64,000 nucleotides of DNA from Streptomyces silvae (GTDB lineage Bacteria > Actinomycetota > Actinomycetes > Streptomycetales > Streptomycetaceae), in contig NZ_JAERUC010000184.1 in the NCBI RefSeq assembly GCF_016745505.1, positions 62,001 through 126,000 on the forward strand. The letters are read 5' to 3'. The position numbers were made by a program, and so were the translations under genes. Shown in pieces: positions 19,760 to 29,594 of the stretch (within the stretch, counting starts at the first letter, position 1; every line of letters starts with the position of its first letter). The notes under the pieces are model-generated. The model ran no database searches. It was not told where the DNA came from and saw only the letters and a program-made list of their open reading frames with translations.

Positions 19760-21406
19760 TCAGCCCGTGGCACCCAGTGCGTCGGAGACCAGGGCGCGGG
19801 CCTCGTCCTGGACCCTGGCCAGGTGTTCGGCCCCCTGGAAGCTCTCCGCGTACACCTTGTAGACGTCCTCCGTGCCGGACGGGCGGGCCGCGAACCACGC
19901 GCTGTCGGTGCAGACCTTGAGCCCGGCGATGGCCGTGCCGTTGCCGGGAGCCTCGGTGAGAACGGCGGTGATCGGTTCCCCGGCCAGGGTGTCCGCGGTG
20001 ACCTGCTCCGGCGAGAGCCTGGCCAGCACCGCCTTCTGCTCGCGGCTCGCGGGGGCGTCGATCCGCGCGTAGGCCGGGTCGCCGAACCGGGCGGTGAGTT
20101 CGCCGTAGTGCTGGGAGGGGGTGGAGCCGGTGACGGCGGTGATCTCCGACGCGAGCAGGGCGAGCAGGATGCCGTCCTTGTCGGTGGTCCACACCCGGCC
20201 GTCGCGGCGCAGGAAGGACGCTCCGGCGGACTCCTCACCGCCGAATCCCAGGGTGCCGCCGAACAGCCCGTCCACGAACCACTTGAAGCCCACGGGGACC
20301 TCGACCAGCTGCCGTCCGAGGTCGGAGGCGACGCGGTCGATCATGGAGGAGGAGACGAGGGTCTTGCCGATGCCGGTGCCGGCCGGCCAGTTCTCGCGGT
20401 GGGAGTAGAGGTAGCGGATGGCCACCGCCAGGTAGTGGTTGGGGTTCATCAGCCCGCCGTCCGGCGTGACGATGCCGTGCCGGTCGGCGTCCGCGTCGTT
20501 GCCGGTGGCGATGGTGTACGCGTCACGCTGCTCGATGAGCGAGGCCATGGCGTGCGGCGAGGAGCAGTCCATCCGGATCTTCCCGTCCCAGTCCAGCGTC
20601 ATGAAGCGCCAGGTGGGATCGGCGAGCGGGTTGACCACGGTGAGATCGAGCCGGTGGCGCTCGGCGATCCGCCCCCAGTACGCGACCGAGGCCCCGCCGA
20701 GGGGGTCGGCGCCGATCCGGATCCCCGCGTCACGTACGGCGTCCAGGTCGAGGACGGCCGGGAGGTCGTCGACGTAGGCGGTCAGGAAGTCGTGGCGTCC
20801 GGTGGTGTCGGCGGCGAGTGCCCGGGCGTAGGGGATCCGGCGGACCTCCTTCAGCCCTCCCTCGATCAGGGCGTTGGCCCGGTCCTGGATCCAGGAGGTG
20901 GCGTCCGATCCGGCCGGCCCGCCGTGCGGGGGGTTGTACTTGAATCCCCCGTCGGCGGGCGGGTTGTGCGAGGGCGTGACGACGATGCCGTCCGCGAGGC
21001 CGCCCGTACGGTCCCGGTTGTACGTCAGGATCGCGTGCGAGACGGCGGGGGTGGGCGTGTAGCCGTCGTCGCTGTCGATCAGGACGGTGGCACCGTTGGC
21101 GGCCAGCACCTCCACGGCCGTGATCCGGGCGGGTTCGGACAACGCGTGGGTGTCGGCCCCGAGGAACACCGGCCCGTCGGTGCCCTGCCGCTCCCGGTAG
21201 TCGCAGATGGCCTGGGTGGTGGCGGCGATGTGGTCCTCGTTGAACGCAGCCGCGAGCGCCGATCCGCGGTGCCCCGAGGTTCCGAAGGCCACACGCTGGC
21301 CGGGCTCGGCCGGGTCCGGGTGGACGGTGTAATAGGCCGTCACCAGCCGTGCCACGTCCACCAGGTCTCCGGGCTGCGCCGGCTGACCGGCCCGTTCGTG
21401 AACCAT
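19760..21406 (-). CDS. pgm: Phosphoglucomutase (alpha-D-glucose-1,6-bisphosphate dependent)
   Basis: About 548 residues, matching the 546-residue bacterial Pgm. It interconverts glucose-1-phosphate and glucose-6-phosphate, supplying precursors for glycogen and sugar nucleotides. The active-site serine loop is VTPSHNPP, the metal-binding loop GNDADADRHGIV, the sugar-binding motif GFGGEESAGASFLRR, and AARPSGTEDVYKVYAES forms the phosphate-binding domain. ATG 21406 has AGAGGAG upstream. It sits divergent from the exopolysaccharide operon, which would consume its product after activation. Confidence 0.95.
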   Translation of the reverse strand: MVHERAGQPAQPGDLVDVARLVTAYYTVHPDPAEPGQRVAFGTSGHRGSALAAAFNEDHIAATTQAICDYRERQGTDGPVFLGADTHALSEPARITAVEVLAANGATVLIDSDDGYTPTPAVSHAILTYNRDRTGGLADGIVVTPSHNPPADGGFKYNPPHGGPAGSDATSWIQDRANALIEGGLKEVRRIPYARALAADTTGRHDFLTAYVDDLPAVLDLDAVRDAGIRIGADPLGGASVAYWGRIAERHRLDLTVVNPLADPTWRFMTLDWDGKIRMDCSSPHAMASLIEQRDAYTIATGNDADADRHGIVTPDGGLMNPNHYLAVAIRYLYSHRENWPAGTGIGKTLVSSSMIDRVASDLGRQLVEVPVGFKWFVDGLFGGTLGFGGEESAGASFLRRDGRVWTTDKDGILLALLASEITAVTGSTPSQHYGELTARFGDPAYARIDAPASREQKAVLARLSPEQVTADTLAGEPITAVLTEAPGNGTAIAGLKVCTDSAWFAARPSGTEDVYKVYAESFQGAEHLARVQDEARALVSDALGATG

Positions 21407-22024
21407 CGCTTCTCCTCTGTCCTCATCGGCCGTTCGCGGACCGCCACCGGGCGGACGATCATCACGAGTTGTACCCGATACTGCCTCTTCGGCCCGCTTC
21501 CGGGTACACGGCCGGACCAGCAGTACATCCGGCAGACGGTGGATCCCGGGACCGATCCGGCATGGTCGGCCGGTTCGCACGGAAAGCCTGGCGAGAAGCA
21601 TCCGGAGCCGGAGAAGAACCGGGTGAGGCCGCGAGGAATGCCGGCCCGCCCGGACGGAACATGGGCGATCAGAATTTCCGCACTCAACCGGACGGAAATT
21701 GCGGCACATTAACGCCGGACGTCTCCGGGCCTCGCGATACGCCCTTCGTATACGAGCAGAGGCGCACGCCACGGACATCATGCGGCATTGCGCCGGACAG
21801 GGACCGTCATAGCCGTCTGACACGCCGCGGAATTCGAGGAACCGGTGGTCGGCGGCCTGGCCGGAGGTAATCGAGAAGACACGAGCGCGAGTCATACGTG
21901 TTTTCCCACGCGTGGTCTGCGACAGTGCAGTTCGGTTTTACCCACTTGATCTCCTCCGCCATATTCCTTGCCGCCGGTGTTTACCCGAACCGGCTCTTCG
22001 GGGGCATGTGAAAGAGAGTCGTGC
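21407..22024. other. 618-bp relatively AT-rich divergent control region
   Basis: No convincing gene. GC content drops clearly between about 21660 and 21990. The inverted repeat AATTTCCG (21673-21680) and CGGAAATT (21693-21700), with a 12-bp spacer, is a candidate operator. Possible promoter elements for the rightward operon lie near TTTACC (21937-21942) and TATTCC (21962-21967), but the 19-bp spacing is poor. The region must hold promoters for pgm and for the exopolysaccharide operon. Confidence 0.55.
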
Positions 22025-23200
22025 GTGCTGCAGAAGAGTTGCACCGACGAAAGCCGACTGACGGTCCTTCACCTGGTCCAGCCCGTGGAGGGCGGAGTCG
22101 CACGGGTCGTGACCGACCTCGTCGCGGCGCAGGTACGGGCGGGGCTGCGGCCCGTCGTGGCCTGCCCTCCGGACGGGCCGCTGGCAGCCGGGGCGTCCAC
22201 GGCGGGGGCCCGGGTGTGGCCCTGGCCGGCGGAGCGCGCCCCCGGCCCCCGGCTCGGCCGGGAGGTGCTCGCGGCGCGCCGCCTGATCCGTACGTGCGCT
22301 CCCGACGTGGTGCATGCCCACAGTGCCAAGGCGGGGCTCGCCGGACGGCTGGCCGTACGCGGCCGGGTTCCGACGGTGTTCCAGCCGCACGCCTGGTCGT
22401 TCGAGGCCCTGGAGGGCCGGGCCGCCGGACTGGCCACCGCCTGGGAGCGGTTCGGGGCGCGGTGGAGCGACCGGATCCTCTGCGTCAGCGAGTCCGAGCG
22501 CCAGGCCGGGCAGCGCGCGGGCATCACGGCCCGCTGGTCGGTCATCCACAACGGCATCGACCTGGGCCGTTTCCGGCCGCCCGGCGCGGACGCCGCCGTG
22601 GCGGCCCGTGCCTCGCTCGCTCCGCTCGCCGGGGTCCCTCCCGAAGTGCCGCTCGTCGTGTGCGTCGGGCGCCTGAGCCGGCAGAAGGGCCAGGACGTCC
22701 TGCTGCGGGCCTGGCGGGCGGCGGCGACGGGCGGTGCGCGGCTGGTGCTGGTCGGCGAGGGGCCGTACGGGGAGGAGCTGCGGCGCACCGCGCCGCCCGG
22801 CGTGCTGTTCACGGGGGCGAGCACCGATGTGCGGCCCTGGATCCACGCGGCGGACCTGCTGGTCCTCCCTTCGCGCTGGGAGGGGATGGCGCTGGCCCCC
22901 CTCGAGGCGATGGCCTGCGGCACCCCGGTCCTGCTGACCGATGTCGACGGGGCCAGGGAGAGCCTGCCGCCCGGCCATCTGCCCCACTGCCTGGTGCCGC
23001 CCGAGGACCCCGCGGCGCTCGCGGCGGCGCTCACCACGCTGCTGGGCGATCCGGCGCTGCGTACGGAGCTGGGCCGCACGGGACAGAGCCGTACCCGGGC
23101 GGTCTTCGACGTCACGAGGACCGCCGGTGCGGTCCTGCGCCTGTACGAGGAACTTGTCGGCCAGTCCCGCCCCGAGACGAGGAAGCGCACCGAGCGATGA
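22025..23200 (+). CDS. GT4 glycosyltransferase, first gene of the exopolysaccharide operon
   Basis: About 391 residues in the GT-B fold. The N-terminal domain has HLVQPVEGGVARVVTDL and DVVHAHSAKAGLAGRLA; the C-terminal domain has CVGRLSRQKGQDVLLRAW and the EX7E donor motif EGMALAPLEAMACGTPVL. It should add a sugar from a nucleotide donor to the lipid-linked repeat unit at the cytoplasmic membrane face. GTG 22025 follows AAAGAGAG; the frame is open further upstream. The stop overlaps the next start by four bases. Confidence 0.88.
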   Translation: MLQKSCTDESRLTVLHLVQPVEGGVARVVTDLVAAQVRAGLRPVVACPPDGPLAAGASTAGARVWPWPAERAPGPRLGREVLAARRLIRTCAPDVVHAHSAKAGLAGRLAVRGRVPTVFQPHAWSFEALEGRAAGLATAWERFGARWSDRILCVSESERQAGQRAGITARWSVIHNGIDLGRFRPPGADAAVAARASLAPLAGVPPEVPLVVCVGRLSRQKGQDVLLRAWRAAATGGARLVLVGEGPYGEELRRTAPPGVLFTGASTDVRPWIHAADLLVLPSRWEGMALAPLEAMACGTPVLLTDVDGARESLPPGHLPHCLVPPEDPAALAAALTTLLGDPALRTELGRTGQSRTRAVFDVTRTAGAVLRLYEELVGQSRPETRKRTER

Positions 23201-24687
23201 CGACGGAGAGTGCACCTGCCCCCCGAGCCGCCCAGGCGACCGCCGTACGGCGTGCGGCACCGACGATCCGCCCGCCGCGCAGCGGCAGGGACGGCGCTCC
23301 GGCCCCACGGACCGCCGGAGGACTCGGTCGCCACCGGGCCCCGGTCGCGCTCATGGCCGGCGACGCGCTGGCGCTCGGCCTGGCCGTGGCCCTGGTCGCA
23401 CCAGGACCGTGGCCCCCGGCCGTGGCGCTGCTGCAGGCCGCCGTCCAGCTGCTCCTGAACGCCTACCGGGGCCTCTACCGGGCCGGGTTCTCCCCCTCCG
23501 CGCTGGCGGAACTCCCGGCGCTGGCCGGGCTGGCCGCGGTGCAGTGGTACGTCGTCGCCGAGGCGGTGTCCGCGTACGACCCGCGCCACACCGCCGCGTG
23601 GGCGGCGCTCGGCTGCGCGGCCGGTCTCCAGATCCTGGTGAGCTGCGGGGCGCGCGCCGTCGTCCACCGGTACCGGCTGTGGTCGGCCGCGCGTCATCCG
23701 CGGTCCACCCTGGTGGTGGGCGACGGCCCGCTCGCGGACCGCGTCGTCACCGTGCTGCAGGAGCACACGCGGTACGGGATGCGGCCGGTCGGCCGGGTGG
23801 GGGGCTCCGGCGCCGACACCGACGAGACGGCGGAGGCGCCGGCGGGCGAGGCGCCGCTGCCCGTCCTGGCGTCGGTGCAGGACGCCGCCCGGGCGGTCGT
23901 GCAGAACTCGGTGCGGCACGCGGTCTTCACGGTGCCTCCCGAGGCCGTGCCCGACGGGGCGGAGCTCTTCGCCCTCTTCGCGCGGCACGGCTGCCGGGTG
24001 TGGCTGATCACCGATCAGGGAGCGGTGGCGCGGTACCGGACCGCGCCCCGCCCGGACCATGTGTGGGGCTTCGCCGCCCACGCGCTGCACGCCGGGCCCC
24101 ACCACCCCGTGGCACACCGGGTGAAACGGGTCATGGACGCCGTCCTCGCCACGGCCGCCCTGCTCGCGGCGTCCCCCGTGATGGCCGCCTGCGCGCTCGC
24201 CGTGCGGGTGTGCGACGGCCCGGGCGTCATCTTCCGTCAGGAGCGGATCGGAAGGCACGGGCGGCCGTTCGTCCTGCTGAAGTTCCGCACCCTGCGCCCG
24301 GCCGACGCGCACGAGTCGGCCACCCGGTGGAACGTGTCGGAGGACCGGCGCATGAGCCGCGTGGGCAGGACGCTGCGCAGGACCTCGCTCGACGAGCTGC
24401 CGCAGCTGTGGAACGTCGTGCGCGGCGACATGAGCCTGGTCGGGCCACGCCCCGAACGCCCCTACTTCGTCCAGCAGTTCAGCCGGATGCATCCCGGCTA
24501 CCGGTCCCGCCACCGGATGCCCGTCGGCATCACCGGGCTCGCCCAGGTGCACGGTCTGCGCGGCGACACCTCGATCGAGGACCGGGCCCGCTTCGACAAC
24601 CGGTACATCGAGACGTGGTCGCTCTGGCAGGACCTGTGCGTGCTGGCGCGCACGGCCGGCTCGGTGTTCCGGCTCGGAGGCAGCTGA
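23197..24687 (+). CDS. Undecaprenyl-phosphate sugar phosphotransferase (initiating enzyme)
   Basis: About 496 residues. The N-terminal half has several membrane segments and a Rossmann-like part (STLVVGDGPLADRVV), as in WbaP/WcaJ proteins. After a further helix comes the bacterial sugar-transferase core: VKRVMDAVLATAALL, FRQERIGRHGRPFVLLKFRT, RTSLDELPQLWNVVRGDMSL and VGPRPERPYFV. It would transfer a sugar phosphate to undecaprenyl phosphate and start the repeat unit. The overlap with the GT4 gene implies coupling. Confidence 0.92.
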   Translation: MTTESAPAPRAAQATAVRRAAPTIRPPRSGRDGAPAPRTAGGLGRHRAPVALMAGDALALGLAVALVAPGPWPPAVALLQAAVQLLLNAYRGLYRAGFSPSALAELPALAGLAAVQWYVVAEAVSAYDPRHTAAWAALGCAAGLQILVSCGARAVVHRYRLWSAARHPRSTLVVGDGPLADRVVTVLQEHTRYGMRPVGRVGGSGADTDETAEAPAGEAPLPVLASVQDAARAVVQNSVRHAVFTVPPEAVPDGAELFALFARHGCRVWLITDQGAVARYRTAPRPDHVWGFAAHALHAGPHHPVAHRVKRVMDAVLATAALLAASPVMAACALAVRVCDGPGVIFRQERIGRHGRPFVLLKFRTLRPADAHESATRWNVSEDRRMSRVGRTLRRTSLDELPQLWNVVRGDMSLVGPRPERPYFVQQFSRMHPGYRSRHRMPVGITGLAQVHGLRGDTSIEDRARFDNRYIETWSLWQDLCVLARTAGSVFRLGGS

Positions 24688-24690
24688 ACC

Positions 24691-26052
24691 GTGACACTCA
24701 CCGTTACCGCGGCCCCGGCCGTACCGGCCGTCGAGGAGCAGGCGCCCCCTCACGGGTGGGGCGGCCTGCGGCCGTTGCTGCCGTTGCTCGCGACGGTCCT
24801 GCTCGTGGCCGTCCCGTCCGGCGACGGTGAGGCCGGGGCCCTGGCCGGCGTGCCGGCGGCCGATCTCGTCTCGGGTGCGGCGGTCCTCGTCTGCGTGGGC
24901 GTGCTGCTGTTCCTGCGGCGGCGTCCGCTCTCACCGGCCGCCGCGCTCGTGCTGGGGCTTCCGGCCGTGGGGCTCGCCCTGGCCACGGTCACCGCGGCGG
25001 ACCCGGTGGCGGCCCTGCCGGGGTTCGTGCGGTATCTGCAGATCTTCGTCCTCGTGCCGGCCGCCGTCCTTCTGCTGGTCAGGGACGCCTCGGGGTTCCG
25101 GGTCGTCATGGGCGCGCTCGTCCTGCTGGCGGCCGTCCAGGGGGCCGTGGGGGTCCACCAGTACGTCACCGGCACCGGCGCCTCGTACATGGGCGAGACC
25201 ATCCGCGCGGTCGGGACGTTCGGCCCCGGCGACGTGATGGGGATGGCGACGGTCGTCGGCTACGGGGTGGTGGCGGCCGCCGCGTACGCACTCCGCGCCC
25301 CCGCCGGCACGCCCCGCCCGCTGAAGCCGTGGGCCGCCGTGACCGCGGCGCTGCTGCTCGTCCCGCTCACGCTGTCCTTCAGCCGGGGGGCGTGGATCGC
25401 GACGGCGGCGGGGGCCCTCGCCGTGATCGCGCTCACCGGGCTCCGGCAGGCCGTCCGCGCCGTGGCGGTGCTGGGCGCGGCCGGGGTGGTCCTGGTGGGC
25501 GGTTTCGGCGTCGGGTCCGAGATGATCTCGCAACGGCTCACCAGCATCACCGAGGTGACCAGCGCGCCCGACCGCTCGGTCAACGACCGCTACACCATGT
25601 GGGCCGCGGCGGAGGGCATGTGGCGCGAGCACCCGGCGGCGGGTGTCGGCCTCAAGGGCTTCCCGGCGCACCGGGACGGGCACGCCTCGATCGGTCTCTC
25701 CTCGGGGAGCGACACGGCGGGGGTCGGTCAGGAGTTCCGTAAGCAGCCGCTGCTCTCCCCCCACAACATGTATCTGCTGGTGCTCAGCGAACAGGGGCTC
25801 ATCGGCTTCACCGCGCTGGTGGGCTCCTGGGCGGCGCTGCTGGTCGGCGGGGTGCGGAGGCTGGTGCTCGCGCGGGCCCGGGGGTCCGCGGCCGTCGACT
25901 GCGGTCTCGTCGCCGTCGGGCTGATGACCTGGCAGACCGTCGACTTCCTGTACGCGGACATCGGGGGGCCCTCCACCGTCCTGACCGGGATCGTGCTCGG
26001 CCTCGCCGCGTGGTGGGCGCTGGCCGAACCCGAGGGGGCGACCGCCGCGTGA
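24691..26052 (+). CDS. O-antigen ligase/polymerase family membrane protein (Wzy-like)
   Basis: About 453 residues with around ten membrane segments. The Wzy_C-type motifs are LSFSRGAWIA and, in the large extracytoplasmic loop, WREHPAAGVGLKGFPAHRD followed by HNMYLLVLSEQG. In this operon the probable role is polymerisation of flipped repeat units. GTG 24691 is three bases after the previous stop, and the stop overlaps the next gene. Confidence 0.88.
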   Translation: MTLTVTAAPAVPAVEEQAPPHGWGGLRPLLPLLATVLLVAVPSGDGEAGALAGVPAADLVSGAAVLVCVGVLLFLRRRPLSPAAALVLGLPAVGLALATVTAADPVAALPGFVRYLQIFVLVPAAVLLLVRDASGFRVVMGALVLLAAVQGAVGVHQYVTGTGASYMGETIRAVGTFGPGDVMGMATVVGYGVVAAAAYALRAPAGTPRPLKPWAAVTAALLLVPLTLSFSRGAWIATAAGALAVIALTGLRQAVRAVAVLGAAGVVLVGGFGVGSEMISQRLTSITEVTSAPDRSVNDRYTMWAAAEGMWREHPAAGVGLKGFPAHRDGHASIGLSSGSDTAGVGQEFRKQPLLSPHNMYLLVLSEQGLIGFTALVGSWAALLVGGVRRLVLARARGSAAVDCGLVAVGLMTWQTVDFLYADIGGPSTVLTGIVLGLAAWWALAEPEGATAA

Positions 26053-27671
26053 GCAGCACCGCCACCGATCCGGCCGCGGAGGCACCGGCCCCCGGACCAT
26101 CCACGCATGATGCTCCGGTACGTCCAGGGCGTTTCCTCGCCCGGGCGGCGGGCGGCGCCGCCGGTCTCACCGTGGTCGCCGCCCTGCTGGGACTCGTACG
26201 GGACCAGGCCGTCGCCCGGCTCTTCGGCGCCAGCCACGCCAGCGACGCGTTCCTGATCGCCTGGACCGTGCCGGAGATGGCGGCCACGCTGCTCATCGAG
26301 GACGGCATGGCGCTGCTGCTCGTGCCCGCGTTCAGCCTGGCGCTGACCCGGCGGGCCGCCGGGGGCCACACACAGGACCCGGTCCGCGTCCTGATCGCCG
26401 ACACCCTGCCCCGGCTGTTCGCCGCGCTGGCCTGCGCGGGAGGGCTGCTGATCTGGGGCGCCCCCTGGGCCGTCGGCGTCCTGGCGCCCGGGCTGGACGA
26501 TCCCCGGCTCGCGGTGGACTGCACCCGGCTCACGGCCGTCACGGTCCTCACCTTCGGCATCACGGGGTACTTCAGCGCGGCGTTGCGGGCCCACGGCCGG
26601 TTCCTGGGCCCGGCGGGTGTCTACATCGCGTACAACATCGGCATCATCGGGATGACGCTGGCACTGCACTCCGTCTGGGGGGTGCGGGCCGCGGCCGCCG
26701 GGGTCGCCGTCGGCAGCCTGCTGATGATCCTGACGCTGCTGCCCGCGTTCGTACGGCTGGTGCCGGGGCGGCGGGGGAAGCCGGCCGTCCGGGAGCGGGG
26801 TTCCGGTTCCGCCCTTCTCGGGGCGACGGTCCTGGCGCCGGTCGTCCTGTTCGTGGTGAGCCGTCAGTCGCAGGTCTTCGTCGAGCGGTTCCTCGCCTCG
26901 TCCCTGCCGGACGGCGCCATCTCCCATCTCAACTACGCGCAGAAGGTCGCGCAGCTGCCGATGGTGCTGTCCATGATGATCTGCACGGTGACGTTCCCCG
27001 TGGTCGCGCGGGCCATGGCCGCCGGTGACCGGGAGGGCGCCCGGCGGCGGGTCGAGCGCGATCTCGCCCTGGCCGGGACCGTGGTGCTGCTGGGTACGGC
27101 GATGGTGCTCGGCTGTGCTCCCCGGATCGTCGAAGTCCTCTTCCAGCGTGGCGCGTTCGACGCGGCGGACACCGCCGCCACCGCCGGGGTCATGCGGGTC
27201 TACGCGCTCGGTCTGCTCGGCCACACCCTGGTCGGCGCCCTGTGCCGGCCGTTCTTCTCGGCCGGACGGCCCACCTGGTACCCGCTCGGCGCGATGGGCG
27301 CAGGCCTCCTGGTCACCACTGCGGCCGGCGCGCTGCTGACCGGTCCGTTCGGCGTGAACGGCATCGCGGCCGCCAATGCCGTCGGTATCAGCACGGCCGC
27401 CCTGCTGATGCTCCTCGGCCTGGGCAGGCGGGCGGTCGCCGTACGGACCGGGGCCGTGGCCCTCTCCCTCGTGCGGCCGGCCGCCGCCGCGGCCGTCGCC
27501 GCTGCGGCCGGCCGGCTGGCCACGGACCTGGTGCCCGGGCCGCTGCCCGGTCTGGCGGCCGGCTGTCTCGCCGTACCGGCGGCGTTCCTTCTGGCCGGGT
27601 TCGTGCTCCGGATGCCCGAAGCCGTCCACCTGCCCGCACTCATCCGACGGAGGTTCCCTCATGGCCGCTGA
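26049..27671 (+). CDS. MurJ/MviN-family lipid-linked oligosaccharide flippase
   Basis: About 540 residues, polytopic, with MurJ/MviN signatures (GLVRDQAVARLFGASHASDAFLIAWTVPE; LRAHGRFLGPAGVYIAYNIG). Position among wzy- and wzz-like genes argues that it flips the exopolysaccharide repeat unit rather than serving as the essential lipid II flippase. GTG 26049 overlaps the previous stop (GTGA). The 3' end overlaps the deacetylase by 11 bases. Confidence 0.87.
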   Translation: MSSTATDPAAEAPAPGPSTHDAPVRPGRFLARAAGGAAGLTVVAALLGLVRDQAVARLFGASHASDAFLIAWTVPEMAATLLIEDGMALLLVPAFSLALTRRAAGGHTQDPVRVLIADTLPRLFAALACAGGLLIWGAPWAVGVLAPGLDDPRLAVDCTRLTAVTVLTFGITGYFSAALRAHGRFLGPAGVYIAYNIGIIGMTLALHSVWGVRAAAAGVAVGSLLMILTLLPAFVRLVPGRRGKPAVRERGSGSALLGATVLAPVVLFVVSRQSQVFVERFLASSLPDGAISHLNYAQKVAQLPMVLSMMICTVTFPVVARAMAAGDREGARRRVERDLALAGTVVLLGTAMVLGCAPRIVEVLFQRGAFDAADTAATAGVMRVYALGLLGHTLVGALCRPFFSAGRPTWYPLGAMGAGLLVTTAAGALLTGPFGVNGIAAANAVGISTAALLMLLGLGRRAVAVRTGAVALSLVRPAAAAAVAAAAGRLATDLVPGPLPGLAAGCLAVPAAFLLAGFVLRMPEAVHLPALIRRRFPHGR

Positions 27672-28431
27672 CACCTCGGCACCGCGTGCCCGGACGCCCC
27701 GCCTCCGGACCCGGCCGTGGATCCTGACCTATCACTCGGTGAGCGATCCCACGGAGGATCCGTACGGCATCACCGTCTCCGCCGACCGTCTGGACGAGCA
27801 GCTGACCTGGCTGCGCCGCCGGGGCCTGACCGGCGTGGGGGTCGCCGCGCTGCTGCGGGCGCGGGCCGCCGGGAAGGGCGGGCTGGTCGGGCTCACCTTC
27901 GACGACGGGTACGCCGACTTCCTCGACGAGGCGCTCCCGGTGCTGCTCGCCCACGGCTGCAGCGCGACGGTGTTCGTCCTTCCCGGCAGGCCCGGCGGCA
28001 CCAACGCCTGGGACCCGCTCGGCCCGCGCAGACCGCTGCTGACCGAGGAGGGCATCCGTACGGTCGCGGCGGCGGGGATGGAGGTCGGCTCGCACGGGAT
28101 GCTCCACCGGGATCTGACGGCGCTGTCCGACGAGGAACTCCGGGAGGAGACGCACGGCAGCCGGGACGCGCTGCACCGCCTCGTCCGGGAGGCGCCGTCC
28201 GGCTTCTGCTACCCGTACGGCACGGCCGACCGGCGGGTGGTCGAGTCCGTCCGGGAGGCGGGGTACGCCTATGGGTGCGCTCTCGTCCCCGGTCCCCTGG
28301 CGGGGCCGCTCGCCCTTCCCCGTACGCATGTCAGCCACGCCGACCGGGGTGCCCGTCTCCGGGCCAAGGAGATCAGGCACCGGCTGCGGAACCGCTCCGC
28401 CGGCGCCACGGGGCCGGGTGACGCGGGGTGA
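27661..28431 (+). CDS. Polysaccharide deacetylase (CE4)
   Basis: About 256 residues with NodB-homology motifs: LTFDDGYADF (catalytic Asp and metal Asp), VGSHGMLHRDL (metal His pair) and SGFCYPYG. It should remove N-acetyl groups from a GlcNAc-type polymer or oligosaccharide intermediate. No signal peptide is visible, so it may act on a cytoplasmic lipid-linked intermediate or be a peripheral protein. It is embedded by overlaps between the flippase and the second GT4 gene. Confidence 0.9.
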   Translation: MAADTSAPRARTPRLRTRPWILTYHSVSDPTEDPYGITVSADRLDEQLTWLRRRGLTGVGVAALLRARAAGKGGLVGLTFDDGYADFLDEALPVLLAHGCSATVFVLPGRPGGTNAWDPLGPRRPLLTEEGIRTVAAAGMEVGSHGMLHRDLTALSDEELREETHGSRDALHRLVREAPSGFCYPYGTADRRVVESVREAGYAYGCALVPGPLAGPLALPRTHVSHADRGARLRAKEIRHRLRNRSAGATGPGDAG

Positions 28432-29594
28432 GAGCACTGCACGTCATCACCGGTCTCGGCGTCGGCGGGGCCGAACAGCAGCTGCGTCTGCTGCTGCGTC
28501 ATCTCCCGGTGCGCTGCGACGTCGTGACGCTCACCAACCCGGGGGCGGTCGCGGACGGGCTGCGCGCCGACGGTGTCCGGGTCCGGGATCTGGGGATGCG
28601 GAGCAACCGGGACCTCGGCGCGGTGCCCCGGCTGGCCCGTCTCATCCGCCGCGGCTCCTACGACCTGGTGCACACGCACCTCTACCGGGCCTGCGTCTAC
28701 GGCCGGATCGCGGCGCGCCTCGCCGGGACGACCGTGGTGTCGACGGAGCACTCGCTGGGACACGCGGAGATCGAGGGGCGGCCGCTCACCCGCGGCACCC
28801 GGGAGCTCTATCTGCGCACCGAGCGGCTGGGGGCTGCGACGGTCGCCGTCTCCGACACCGTCGCGGGCAGGCTCCGCGACTGGGGTGTGCCGGCCGCGCG
28901 GATCCACACCGTGCCCAACGGGGTGGATGTGGCCGCCTTCCGTTTCGACAGCGCACGACGGCAGACCACCCGGGCCGCGCTGGGGCTTCCCGGCACGGCC
29001 TTCGTGGTGGGCGGTGTGGGCAGGCTGGTCCCCGGCAAACGTTTCGACCTGCTGATCCGTGCCGTCGCCGCGCTCCCCGGTGCCTGGCTGGTCCTGGCCG
29101 GGGACGGGCCGGAGGCCGGGGCGCTGCGCGCGCTCGCCGCCCGGCTCGGTGTCGCCGGCCGCGTCAGGTTCCTCGGCGAGTGCGGGGCTCCGGAAGGTGC
29201 CGCTCCGGACATCCCGGCGGTGCTCAGCGCCGTCGACACGTTCGTCTCGGCGTCCCGCGAGGAGTCCTTCGGTCTCGCCGTCGTCGAGGCCCTGGCGGCC
29301 GGGCTTCCCGTGGTGCACGCGGCGTGCCCGGCCATCGAGGACCTCCCGGCGGACCGGGCCCCGGGCGCCGTCCGGATCGGTTCCGCCTCCGGTGCCGGCG
29401 ATCCCACGGAGGAGCTGACGGCGGCGCTTCGGCACCGGATGGAGGGCGGCGCCAGGAGGCTGCCGCCGCCTCCCGCGGTCGACCACTACGACATCAGGCT
29501 CAGCAGCCGGCGCCTCCTGGACGTCTACGCACAGGCCCTCGACACCCCCACAGCCACCCCGACCGTCACCCCGACCGAGAGAGCACTCCCATGA
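28428..29594 (+). CDS. Second GT4 glycosyltransferase of the operon
   Basis: About 388 residues with GT-B features: VITGLGVGGAEQQLRLLLRH (N-terminal glycine loop), YDLVHTHLYRACVYGRIA, GVGRLVPGKRFDLLIRAV and the EX7E motif EESFGLAVVEALAAGLPVV. It probably adds another sugar to the repeat unit. The start GTG 28428 overlaps the previous stop, and the stop overlaps the Wzz-like gene. A Thr-Pro-rich tail (TPTATPTVTPTE) ends the protein. Confidence 0.9.
   Translation: MRALHVITGLGVGGAEQQLRLLLRHLPVRCDVVTLTNPGAVADGLRADGVRVRDLGMRSNRDLGAVPRLARLIRRGSYDLVHTHLYRACVYGRIAARLAGTTVVSTEHSLGHAEIEGRPLTRGTRELYLRTERLGAATVAVSDTVAGRLRDWGVPAARIHTVPNGVDVAAFRFDSARRQTTRAALGLPGTAFVVGGVGRLVPGKRFDLLIRAVAALPGAWLVLAGDGPEAGALRALAARLGVAGRVRFLGECGAPEGAAPDIPAVLSAVDTFVSASREESFGLAVVEALAAGLPVVHAACPAIEDLPADRAPGAVRIGSASGAGDPTEELTAALRHRMEGGARRLPPPPAVDHYDIRLSSRRLLDVYAQALDTPTATPTVTPTERALP

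Noticed and set aside
21407..21895. N-terminal extension of phosphoglucomutase in the same frame
   Set aside because: The frame is open, but ATG 21406 has a good ribosome site and gives the standard Pgm length; the extension has no recognisable sequence.
26049..27671. Essential MurJ lipid II flippase
   Set aside because: The gene is embedded in an exopolysaccharide operon with polymerase and chain-length genes, so a dedicated flippase is more likely.
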